Shown here one piece after another: positions 22,466 through 32,700 of a stretch of DNA of 64,000 bases. This DNA is from Reticulitermes speratus (Eukaryota > Arthropoda > Insecta > Blattodea > Rhinotermitidae): positions 39,739,478-39,803,477 of the forward strand of contig JAJKFL010000006.1 in the NCBI GenBank assembly GCA_021186555.1. Reading direction: 5' to 3'. Both the position numbers and the translations under genes were made by a program. Below the pieces are notes generated by a model. It did no database searches. It had not been told where the DNA came from and worked only from the letters and a program-made list of their open reading frames with translations. The first letter of the stretch is position 1; the number at the start of each line of letters is the position of its first letter.

Positions 22466-22645
22466 CTACGAGTATGTGAGCCGGGATATCATGGTCGATA
22501 TAGCGTCTCGCTTCGGGCTTGGGCGGTCCGGGGATCGGATCCAAGTGGAGGTGAGATTTTCCGCATCCGTCCAGACCGACCCTGGGGCCCACCCAGCCTC
22601 CAATGCAATAGGTACCGGGTCATTTCTGTGGGGGTGTTAACTTAA
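22466..22645 (+). mobile_element. SINE family 2, 3'-truncated copy f
   Basis: The head GAGCCGGGATATCATGGTCG and B-box GGGATCGGATCC are followed by 'ggggcccacccagcctccaa' and 'aggtaccgggtcatt'. It interrupts the boundary between degenerate and homogeneous 62-bp units. Confidence 0.75.
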
Positions 22646-22657
22646 AACTACGAGTAT

Positions 22658-23777
22658 ACTACTTGTACACCATACACTAACATTCATAGCCATGTTCCCC
22701 ACACTACAAACGTTATAATGTTACTTGTACACCATACACTAACATGCATAGCCATGTTCCCCACACTACAAACGTTATAATGTTACTTGTACACCATACA
22801 CTAACATGCATAGCCATGTTCCCCACACTACAAACGTTATAATGTTACTTGTACACCATACACTAACATGCATAGCCATGTTCCCCACACTACAAACGTT
22901 ATAATGTTACTTGTACACCATACACTAACATGCATAGCCATGTTCCCCACACTACAAACGTTATAATGTTACTTGTACACCATACACTAACATGCATAGC
23001 CATGTTCCCCACACTACAAACGTTATAATGTTACTTGTACACCATACACTAACATGCATAGCCATGTTCCCCACACTACAAACGTTATAATGTTACTTGT
23101 ACACCATACACTAACATTCATAGCCATGTTTCCCACACTACAAACGTTATAATGTTACTTGTACACCATACACTAACATGCATAGCCATGTTCCCCACAC
23201 TACAAACGTTATAATGTTATTTGTACACCATACACTAACATTCATAGCCATGTTCCCCACACTACAAACGTTATAATGTTACTTGTACACCATACACTAA
23301 CATGCATAGCCATGTTCCCCACACTACAAACGTTATAATGTTACTTGTACACCATACACTAACATTCATAGCCATGTTCCCCACACTACAAACGTTATAA
23401 TGTTATTTGTACACCATACACTAACATTCATAGCCATGTTCCCCACACTACAAACGTTATAATGTTACTTGTACACCATACACTAACATTCATAGCCATG
23501 TTCCCCACACTACAAATGTTATAATGTTACTTGTACAACATACACTAACATTCATAGCCATGTTTCCCACACTACAAACGTTATGTTATTTGTACACCAT
23601 ACACTAACATTCATAGCCATGTTCCCCACACTACAAACGTTATAATGGTACTTGTACACCATACACTAACATTCATAGCCATGTTCCCCACACTACAAAC
23701 GTTATAATGGTACTTGTACACCATACACTAACATTCATAGCCATGTTTCCCACACTACAAACGTTATAATGTTACTT
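22658..23777. repeat. Minisatellite, 62-bp unit, about 18 copies
   Basis: The unit is 'cttgtacaccatacactaac', 'atgcatagccatgttcccca', 'cactacaaacgttataatgt', 'ta'. Copies are nearly identical on the left. ATGCAT/ATTCAT, TTACTT/TTATTT and TTCCCC/TTTCCC variants become more frequent toward the right. Confidence 0.95.
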
Positions 23778-24002
23778 TTACGTTGTTTCCGTCCCTACTA
23801 TTCATAGACTTCAAGATGTATTTCCATTTCACGCTCGTATTTTTTCACACTTATCTCTAATTTTTCTGTATATTTAATCACATGCATTCCTTCCTTCTCA
23901 CACTGCTCTTTACTCTTCCATTCCTCTAATATACCAATATGTATTTCTGCATCAGTATTCCTAAATCTCTTGTCCAGAATATTTCCCAACAAATCTCAGT
24001 TT

Positions 24003-24145
24003 TTTTGTATTGCTTTCACCGTGCATTTTCACTTATTATTCAGTAACCAACAAATGCACAAACATAAACTACTTTATAGTTTTATAGATACTAATAAAAA
24101 CTATAAAGTAGTTTATGTTTGTGCATTTGTTGGTTACTGAATAAT
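24003..24145 (-). mobile_element. Fold-back retroposon family A, shortest copy
   Basis: The arms ('ttattcagtaaccaacaaat' and 'gcacaaacataaactacttt' against their complements) meet around a loop of about 12 nt. On the minus strand the tail ATGCACGGTGAAAGCAATA follows. AAATCTCAGTTT flanks both sides (23991-24002, 24146-24157). It matches the outer 60 bp of the arms at 9561-9928 and lacks the ribozyme segment. Confidence 0.75.
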
Positions 24146-24161
24146 AAATCTCAGTTTGTTG

Positions 24162-24334
24162 TCACGATAATAAGTGGCTCCACTCTCTGTTTACTAAATA
24201 TATATCAAATACCTTGTTGCTGCCTGTGCTGATACACCTCAGTCCAAAATTCCTAATTCCCACTGCATGATTCCTCTGCCGGATTCCCCAGGACTTGTAC
24301 TTCTGTACAAGTCCGCTCCTTCAATTTCATTTAT
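24162..24334. other. No gene recognised
   Basis: Short unannotated gap before the 17-bp array. Confidence 0.5.
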
Positions 24335-24870
24335 ACAACCTTTACTACTATACTACCTTTACAACCAAACAACCTTTACAACCATACTACCTTTACAACC
24401 ATACTACCTTTACAACCATACTACCTTTACAACCATACTACCTTTACAACCATACTACCTTTACAACCATACTACCTTTACAACCATACTACCTTTACAA
24501 CCATACTACCTTTACAACCATACTACCTTTACAACCATACTACCTTTACAACCATACTACCTTTACAACCATACTACCTTTACAACCATACTACCTTTAC
24601 AACCATACAACCTTTACAACCATACTACCTTTACAACCATACTACCTTTACAACCATACTACCTTTACAACCATACTACCTTTAAAACCATACTACCTTT
24701 AAAACCATACTACCTTTACAACCATACTACCTTTACAATCATACTACCTTTACAACCATACTACCTTTACAACCATACTACCTTTACAACCATACTACCT
24801 TTACAACCATACTACCTTTACAACCATACTACCTTTACAACCATACTACCTTTACAACCATACTACCATC
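24335..24870. repeat. Minisatellite, 17-bp unit, about 31 copies
   Basis: The unit is 'ctttacaaccatactac'. The left edge is degenerate ('tttactactatactac'). Three units make 51 bp, so a frame of 274 codons stays open across the array. I regard this as an artefact of the repeat. Confidence 0.95.
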
Positions 24871-25278
24871 CACATTTTCTTTCAGTTTCGACACATCTTC
24901 TACTTATCTTTTATCCAGATGGCCTTAATGATGGTTCTCTTTTCCCCAGTAGCATTCTTTCTAATTCGTTTTTTATTCTGCTCATCTGGTTCTTTCCCCC
25001 TACTTACTTTGCTTTCGCTCTGTATTCCTTAGCGGATCTGGGAAAATTACGCTTCCCACAGGCTTATCCAATATTAAATAACTGTTTCTAATAATCTCTT
25101 CTTCCTATATTGCCGCTCCCCAACCTTGTAAAGATATTCCTTTGGCTGATACCATTCACACACCCAATACTCTCCTATATCAGTTTCACACATTTCCTCT
25201 ACTTTCTCCCATCCATCCTCCAATGACCAAATTTCCATTCGCGTTACTGTACAACACCGAAGTATGCATTTATCCGAA
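24871..25278. other. No gene recognised
   Basis: Pyrimidine-rich sequence without a supported gene. Confidence 0.5.
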
Positions 25279-25280
25279 TA

Positions 25281-25459
25281 CAGCAAAACCCGTTTATAAC
25301 GACATCGATTTAAGAGACACCTAGTCTATAACGTCAGATATTCTGTGGTACCAAATAATTCGTCACCGTTAACATTATACCCCTCGGTTATAACGACACT
25401 CGTTTATAACGACACAAAATATTCAGTCTGTTTCATAACGTTATAAACGAGTTCGACTG
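25281..25459. mobile_element. pogo-like MITE, 179 bp
   Basis: The left end CAGCAAAACCCGTTTATAAC is inverted to the right end (reverse complement CAGTCGAACTCGTTTATAAC). TA lies on both sides (25279-25280, 25460-25461). It is the second copy of the family at 16265-16449. No coding capacity. Confidence 0.85.
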
Positions 25460-25461
25460 TA

Positions 25462-26507
25462 TTTTGATACCCAAAAACCGGTGCCCTTGCTAGATATACA
25501 TCAACATTATTCCAGATTACTTTATCTCTAATTTCCACCTGTTTTTTGTCTTCCATTTCCCGCTAGTATCCGAAGTTGTATATAAATATTTCATTTCATT
25601 TTTGCCTCTATCTGATCTCTTTCCCTTCTCCATTATGAAAGCTTCAGACACTCTATAGACAGATGTGCCACGTCTATTTACAGCATGTTACACAAGTGCG
25701 TCCCACAGTAATGTATTTAAAACATACATACATACATACATACATACATGCATACATACATATACTTTGACTAATGACAGAAGAGATATGATCCCTAGTG
25801 CGCAGATAGCAACAAGGTGTACAGATGTTTACAAACACAACAAGTCAAATCATTTGATATATCATCCTCCAACATGACTTCTCTGCCCATAACGTTGACA
25901 AAATTTAAAACATAAAACTCCTTTCGCAGGTCTCTGAATTAAATAAAAGCAGCATACCTTAACTACCATTCTATTCGCAAGACAGACATATCCACAAGGA
26001 CCACTACAGCGGACATTTCATAACCGTCCTCTAGAAAACTCCTACGATATTTCTATTTTAAACATTTTAACGCCCAAAATAAAAATTTTGTTTTATTTTT
26101 TACCTGATCTTTTTTACAACTTTCAAAACTTTTACACTGAAAATCTTATCATCTTGGTTCACAAAGCTATCCAACTTGATATGTATATATTTATACACAT
26201 ACTTATGTAAAGCACTGAGATCTCAATCCTAAAGGCAACTATGTCCTTATTTTCTTTCCTGTGTGCCAGCCTCATGATGACCATAATGGTTGAAACACGT
26301 AGCTGACTTGAAATAAATACATGCTGATTTAAACCAAATATATTGGTTGTGTTTGACAGAATTCTTACATGTCTTAGATTGTTTAAAAACACAACGGGTA
26401 TGAATTGCCTAAAAATTACAGAATATTTCAGTATAAAAGATGCCTGTATTCGCATTAGTATTACATAGTCAAGGAGGAAAGAAACATGCTACATACAACA
26501 GGACAGA
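25462..26507. other. No gene; CATA microsatellite and ribozyme-like relic
   Basis: A (CATA)n tract lies at about 25721-25763. At 26268-26310 'cagcctcatgatgacc', 'ataatgg' and 'ttgaaacacgtagctg' retain the GAAAC-CACG-UA order with flanking CAGC/GCUG. The CUGAUGA core is broken by an insertion. This is probably a decayed Penelope-like terminus. Confidence 0.4.
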
Positions 26508-26733
26508 GGAAGGCAAACTCGACTGGTCACGGCTTGCATAGAACGACCTATAAAACGAATTACTGAAGGAAAGAGAGACGGGACTGGGAGACGAGGAAGA
26601 AGATGTAGGCAGCTACTGAATGACCATAAGGAAATGCGAATTTACTGGAAGTTGCAAGAGGAAGCACCATATCTCACACTCCACAGACCTCGATCTGGAA
26701 GAGGCTATGGACCTGTCGTAAGACAGACTGCTT
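26508..26733 (+). pseudogene. LINE 3' fragment: ORF2 C-terminus
   Basis: The longest of the four copies upstream, with KRITEGKRDGTGRRGRR, then QLLNDHKEMRIYWKLQEE and SGRGYGPVVRQTA plus a stop. It is more diverged than the copies at 3907, 8854 and 11412 and lacks the ATGA tail. Confidence 0.65.
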
Positions 26734-26951
26734 AAAGATGTCTGCTCTCTTAAATTTTACTCTTATTCTGGACTCAAATGTATAAAAATATGTATCGCTT
26801 ATTGGACTATAAAACGTCCGACATGCATCTTTACCAAACTGGTTCCATATAACTTACTACAATGTCTTGAGCAGGCGATTCAGTGCTTATTATCTTTGTT
26901 AGCCATTCCAACAACCGTCATCAGACCATACGTAGAAATCATTCATTCATA

Positions 26952-27150
26952 AGATATTCACTCTCCTGGAATGTTACGCAGCGTATATTGGTAGTTAGTT
27001 ACCGACGTTTCGGGAAAACCTATCGTTCTATATTTGACCCTTGAAGACGGAACCGATAGATTGCCCTGAAACGTCGGTGTCTAACGACCGATCTACGCTG
27101 CGTAACATTCCAGAAGAGTGAATATCTCATTTATATCGTGGCGGAAGCCT
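26952..27150 (+). mobile_element. Fold-back retroposon family B
   Basis: The arms pair over about 75 bp ('gatattcactctcctggaat' and 'gttacgcagcgta' with complements near 27080-27127) around 'acctatcg...cgatag'. A perfect 17-bp duplication GAAATCATTCATTCATA flanks it (26935-26951, 27151-27167). The tail ATCGTGGCGGAAGCCT matches the copy at 45046-45314. The arms hold the 'gaaacgtcgg' block of Penelope-like termini and a decayed hammerhead core (CUUGAAGA). Confidence 0.8.
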
Positions 27151-27167
27151 GAAATCATTCATTCATA

Positions 27168-27663
27168 TTCGCACGACTTCGGGCTCGACGTCCTTTGTGC
27201 GTGTTAAAAGTCGAAATATGCGCTTAACATGTGTCTTTAGAACTCTTGATTGAAGTCATCAGTTTATGCTATTCGTAATTATCTCTTATGAACATCGGTC
27301 TGTGAGCTTGACAAAATTATTTAAAACTTCACATTCAGTGCCTCCACGCAAATGCCACACAGAAATGTTAAATACGACAACATACCAACGTACGCGATTA
27401 TTTGCAACGTTCATGTTAATTAAAATATGCAAATTTAATGGCAGTTGGTAATGTAGCAACTAGGTATTTGTAAAGAAAGACACAAATACAACTTCCCAAA
27501 ATGAAAATCCTTTGTGCTTACAACCATAAGACCGTCTGTATTGTGAGCATGCATAAACAGACGCAGGGGCGTATTCAAGCACTAAAAAGATGTGAGAGGA
27601 CTTTTACGTCATAATTTTAGACAAACATGTAACTGGTTATAAAAGGGAATGATTGGTCAAGAT
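27168..27663. other. No gene recognised
   Basis: No supported feature. Confidence 0.5.
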
Positions 27664-30203
27664 ATTATCCGGACACCTGACTGTGATGACATGGTGTGTG
27701 ATGGTTCAGACTTTTAGCCGGACATGTGCCTCTGACGACATGTTCCAAAAAGTTAGCCGGATATGTGACTGTGATGACATGGTGTGTGATGGTTCAAACT
27801 GTTATCCGGACATGTGACTGTGATGACATGGTGTGTGATGGTTCAAACTGTTATCCGGACATGTGACTGTGATGACATGGTGTGTGATTGTTCAAACTGT
27901 TATCCGGACATGTGACTGTCATGACAAGGATTGTGATGGTTCAAACTGTTAGCCGGACATGTGACTGTGATGACATGGTGTGTGATGGTTCAAACTGTTA
28001 TCCGACATGTGACTGTGATGACATGGTGTGTGATTGTTCAAACTGTTATCCGGACATGTGACTGTCATGACAAGGATTGTGATGGTTCAAACTGTTATCC
28101 GAACATGTGACTGTGATGACACGGTGTGTAATGGTTCAAACTGTTAGCCGGACATGTGACTGTGATGACATGGTGTGTGATGGTTCAAACTGTTATCCGA
28201 ACATGTGACTGTGATGACACGGTGTGTAATGGTTCAAACTGTTATCCGGACATGTGACTGTGATGACATGGTGTGTGATTGTTCAAACTGTTATCCGGAC
28301 ATGTGACTGTCATGACAAGGATTGTGATGGTTCAAACTGTTATCCGGACATGTGCTGTGATGATATGGTGTGTGATGGTTCAAACTGTTATCCGAACATG
28401 TGACTGTGATGACACGTGTGTAATGGTTCAAACTGTTAGCCGAACATGTGACTGTGATGACATGGTGTGTATGGTTCAAACTGTTACGAACATGTGACTG
28501 TGATGACACGGTGTGTAATGGTTCAAACTGTTATCCGGACATGTGACTGTATGACACGGTGTGTGATTGTTCAAACTGTTATCCGGACATGTGACTGTGA
28601 TGACATGGTGTGTGATGGTTCAAACTGTTATCCGGACATGTGACTGTCATGACAGGATTGTGATGGTTCAAACTGTTATCCGGACATGTGACTGTGATGA
28701 TATGGTGTGTGATGGTTCAAACTGTTATCCGAACATGTGACTGTGATGACACGGTGTGTAATGGTTCAAACTGTTAGCCGACATGTGACTGTATGACATG
28801 GGTGTGATTGTTCAAACTGTTATCCGGACATGTGACTGTCATGACAAGGTTGTGATGGTTCAAACTGTTATCCGGACATGTGACTGTGATGATAGGTGTG
28901 TGATGGTTCAAATGTTATCCGAACATGTGACTGTGATGACACGGTGTGAATGTCAACTGTACGACTGGACTGTGACAGGTGTGTATGGTTCAAACTGTTA
29001 CGACTGTGACTGTGATGACAGGTGTGATGGTCAAACTGTACGGACATGTGACTGTGATGACATGTGTGATGGTTCAAACTGTTATCCGACATGTGACTGT
29101 GATGACACGTGTTGTAATGGTTCAAACTGTTATCCGGACATGTGACTGTGATGACATGGTGTGTGATGGTTCAAACTGTTATCCGACATGTGACTGTATG
29201 ACAAGGTGTGTAATGGTTCAAACTGTTAGCCGGACATGTGACTGTGATGATCATGGTGTGTGATGGTTCAAACTGTTATCCGAACATGTGACTGTGATGA
29301 CACGGTGTGTAATGGTTCAAACTGTTAGCCGACATGTGACTGTGATGACATGGTGTGTGTATGGTTCAAACTGTTACCGGACATGTGACTGTCATGACAG
29401 GTTGTGTATGGTTCAAACTGTTACCGGACATGTGACTGTGATGACAGGTGTGTATGGTTCAAACTGTTACCGAACATGTGACTGTGATGACAGGTTGTAT
29501 GTTCAAACTGTTATCCGGACATGTGACTGTGATGAAGTGGTGATGGTTCAAACTGTTACCGGACATGTGACTGTGATGACATGGTGTGTACTGGTTCAAA
29601 CTGTTAGCCGGACATGTGACTGTGATGACACGGTGTGTAATGGTTCAAACTGTTAGCCGGACATGTGACTGTGATGACATGGTGTGTATGGTTCAAACTG
29701 TTACCGGACATGTGACTGTGATGACAGGTGTGTAATGGTTCAAACTGTTAGCCGGACATGTGACTGTGATGACATGTGTGTGATGATTCAAACTGTTATC
29801 CGGACATGTGACTGTCATGACAAGGAGTGTGATGGTTCAAACTGTTATCCGGACACGTGACTGCGATGACAAGTGTGTGTGATGGTTCAAACTGTTAGCC
29901 GGACATGTGACTGTGATGACACGGGTGTGATGGTTCAAACTGTTATCCGGACATGTGACTGTGATGACATGGTGTGTGATGATTCAAACTGTTATCCGGA
30001 CATGTGACTGTCATGACAAGGAGTGTGATGTTCAAACTGTTAGCCGGACTTGTGACTGTGATGACAAGGAGTGTGATGGTTCAAACTGTTAGCCGGACAT
30101 GTGACTGTGATGACATGCTCAAAAACGTTAGATGGACATGTGACTGTGATGACATGGCTTGTGATGGTTCAAACTGTTAGCCGGACATGTGACTGATGAC
30201 ACG
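27664..30203. repeat. Minisatellite, 49-bp unit, about 52 copies
   Basis: The unit is 'gttatccggacatgtgactg', 'tgatgacatggtgtgtgatg', 'gttcaaact'. Variant blocks recur in a set order (tgtgatgacatgg, tgtcatgacaagga, agccgg, aatggttc), suggesting multi-unit duplications. Between about 28340 and 29720 many units lack single bases. Elsewhere they are full length. Confidence 0.95.
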
Positions 30204-30600
30204 CGCATAAATGGTCAATCTGACCTCCAGACTGTTGACTGATGTTCGAAAGGGGCGTCAAAATTCAAACTGTCGCCTGGCTAGGTAAGTACGAATTCAG
30301 TTGTGCTTGATTAATAAACAGTGCAACGGAGAAGTAAATGGTGATTGGAGAGACGCATCATGGGTGTCATGGCTCGTTGTACAAATGACTGTTGACGTAA
30401 AGAAGTGTGATTAGCCCAGTGGACATTTGTACGTCATGGATTTGTTCAGTGGACAAGTGAATTAGTGATTGTACAGGGTGTAGGCAGAGAAACTGTTCAT
30501 TAGACAGGTTATTTTTGACGAAATTTCGTGTGGTAGTAAAATTGTTCGCTGGGCTAATGACATGTGATGTATCGCAGAGTGACTAACCAAGTTCTTCACC
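30204..30600. other. No gene; leader to the 50-bp array
   Basis: Loosely repetitive phrases ('cagtggaca', 'actgttcatt', 'gtgatg') may be decayed repeat units, but no period is clear. Confidence 0.4.
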
Positions 30601-30961
30601 GTACTGGCGACAGGCGATGGATCAGAGAATGATTACTCAAACCATTCAGGCGATGAATCGGAGGGAGATTATTGAAACCGTTTACTGGAATGGTGACAGG
30701 TGATGGATCGGAAAGAGATTATTCAAAGCGTTTACTGGAATGGTGACAGGTGATGGATCGGAAAGAGATTATTCAAAGCGTTTACTGGAATGGTGACAGG
30801 TGATGGATCGGAAAGAGATTATTCAAAGCTTTTACTGGAATGGTGACAGGTGATGGATCGGAAAGAGATTATTCAAAGCGTTTACTGGAATGGTGACAGG
30901 TGATGGATCGGAAAGAGATTATTCAAAGCGTTTACTGGAATGGTGACAGGTGATGGATCGG
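30601..30961. repeat. Minisatellite, 50-bp unit, left part
   Basis: About six good units of 'ggaaagagattattcaaagc', 'gtttactggaatggtgacag', 'gtgatggatc' with degenerate units at the left edge. LINE-A interrupts the array just after 'gatggatcgg'. The array resumes at about 35993. Confidence 0.95.
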
Positions 30962-30975
30962 ATCTTTTTTTGAAG

Positions 30976-32700
30976 ATGGCGGATTGTTATGTTTCACGGA
31001 AATCAGACTCTCTGCGACGTATTTATAATCCAGTTGATAATAATGATCATAGTTGCCTAAAATGTGCTGAAATAGCGAGCCAATTGGAGGAAACTCGTAA
31101 GGAATTAAGTTCATCTCAATTAATAATTAAACTTTTGTATAAAGAGATAAATGATATCACTTCAGAAAAGACGTCCAAGCTTTCTAATACTACTTCAGAG
31201 TATGAAACTGATTGTGGTGTTACTCCGTCCAGTAAATGGTCCAGCGTGGCATCTAAACGACCGTATAAAGAAATCAAGGCAAGAAATTCTAACAAATATC
31301 AATTAACTCAGCCCATAGAAAATGATAACAGGTATACTGTATTGACCAACCTTCCTGAAACTACTAATTACCAAGATGGAAAGACGGCGCCTAACCTTAC
31401 GGAAGCAACTCAGATTTCAACAAACAACTACGTGAAAAAGAAGGATTATAGAAGAATCAGGAATCTACCAGTTATTCGCCACCCAAGGAACATCGCTCAA
31501 CAACCTTCACCAAACCACCATAAAGTGCAAGAAACTACTAATTACCAAGAGGGAAAGACGGTGCCTAACCTTACGAAAGCAACTCAATTTTCTACAAACA
31601 ACTACATGGAAAAGGATTATGGAAGAATCAGGAATCTACAAGCTATTCGTCACCCAAGGAATATCGCTCAACAACCTCTACCAAACCACCATAATGTGCA
31701 AGGTGAACCAGTTTATAATCAAAATTCAAACTATATACCAACTATTGTTAATGGTCAGATTAACTCAACTAAGAAAGACAACGAAATTAATAGTACGAAC
31801 AGTAAACTGGATTACATACATAATTTACTGAAAGAATCTACAGTGAAATTGCTTAACAATAAGGCAAAATACTTAAAGTGCTGTAAACATAAAATTCTAT
31901 TAATGGGTGATAGTCACATGAGAGGATGTGCAGCTAAGATGATTGCTTCCCTGGATGCTCGTTTTGATGTGTGTGGTGTTGTGAAGCCAGGATCAGTCAC
32001 TGGATCTTTAATGGAGACGGCGAAAGGTGAAGTGGAAACTCTTACAAAGAATGATTTTCTAATAATTTGCAGTGGAATGAATGATATTGACAGAAATGAT
32101 TCTAGAAATGCATTTAAGAATATCACTAATTTTATCAAGAATGTAAATCATACTAATATAATCTTAATAAGTACTCCCTACAGACATGATATTATGGATG
32201 ATTTTCATGTAAACAAGTTAATCAAGTCATTTAATAGTAAGCTAATTAAACTTGCTAAAACTTTCAGCCATGTTAGCATAATTGAAATTGTCAACAATAG
32301 ATTTTTATTCACCAAGCATGGGCTACATCTAAATGAATCAGGTAAAGAACTATTATCAAACCAATTAGTACTACATATATTTTCAATGCTGGAAGAAGTC
32401 CATATTAAACCCATAATTCTTGGGTGGTATGACAAAAACTTACAAGTCAATGTTTCTTCAATAGCCCAACCTTCACATGCACTTACCAATTGTCAGTTGG
32501 CAACTGAGCATGCATCTAACAATCAAACTATTACATTGGAGAGGGAGACTTCTATCACTTGTAATGATAATAATAATGTTGTACCAAATGATGATGTAGG
32601 TGATAACAGAAAAGAACAAGAATCCAATGTGACCAGAACATCTAATAGACAAAAAAAGGTACCCATAAATAGATCAGATGATTTTTTATGGCAAATCTAA
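30976..32700 (+). CDS. LINE-A ORF1: coiled-coil and SGNH hydrolase-like protein
   Basis: I place the start at ATG 30976 (MADCYVSRK...). An upstream in-frame ATG at 30940 lies in minisatellite DNA and is not part of the element. The protein of 574 aa has a Cys-x2-Cys then Glu/Leu-rich coiled-coil segment (about residues 25-60), an Asn/Gln-rich middle with a 58-residue tandem duplication, and a C-terminal SGNH/GDSL-like domain: GDSHMRG block, GMND block, and HGLHLN near its end. ORF1 proteins of CR1/L2 LINEs bind RNA and often carry this esterase fold. The stop overlaps the ORF2 start by 13 bp. The frame is intact. Confidence 0.85.
   Translation: MADCYVSRKSDSLRRIYNPVDNNDHSCLKCAEIASQLEETRKELSSSQLIIKLLYKEINDITSEKTSKLSNTTSEYETDCGVTPSSKWSSVASKRPYKEIKARNSNKYQLTQPIENDNRYTVLTNLPETTNYQDGKTAPNLTEATQISTNNYVKKKDYRRIRNLPVIRHPRNIAQQPSPNHHKVQETTNYQEGKTVPNLTKATQFSTNNYMEKDYGRIRNLQAIRHPRNIAQQPLPNHHNVQGEPVYNQNSNYIPTIVNGQINSTKKDNEINSTNSKLDYIHNLLKESTVKLLNNKAKYLKCCKHKILLMGDSHMRGCAAKMIASLDARFDVCGVVKPGSVTGSLMETAKGEVETLTKNDFLIICSGMNDIDRNDSRNAFKNITNFIKNVNHTNIILISTPYRHDIMDDFHVNKLIKSFNSKLIKLAKTFSHVSIIEIVNNRFLFTKHGLHLNESGKELLSNQLVLHIFSMLEEVHIKPIILGWYDKNLQVNVSSIAQPSHALTNCQLATEHASNNQTITLERETSITCNDNNNVVPNDDVGDNRKEQESNVTRTSNRQKKVPINRSDDFLWQI
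31357..31701 (+). repeat. In-frame tandem duplication within LINE-A ORF1
   Basis: ETTNYQ(D/E)GKT(A/V)PNLT opens two consecutive segments of 58 and 57 codons (31357 and 31531), each ending in RNIAQQP(S/L)PNHH. The DNA copies are highly alike, and the duplication keeps the frame. Confidence 0.85.

Noticed and set aside
22658..23777. CRISPR-like or origin iterons
   Set aside because: Uniform 62-bp tandem units without spacers fit a minisatellite.
24267..25091. 274-aa frame with YLYNHTTFTTILPLQPY repeats
   Set aside because: The 17-bp minisatellite gives a 17-residue period by arithmetic. The flanking parts of the frame have no protein-like features.
28279..29656. Cys/Val/Asp-rich frames in the 49-bp array
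   Set aside because: These arise from the repeat and shift with its single-base gaps. They are not genes.
30940..30975. Upstream start for LINE-A ORF1
   Set aside because: These 12 codons are minisatellite sequence plus a few bases of the leader. The ATG at 30976 is the first within the element.
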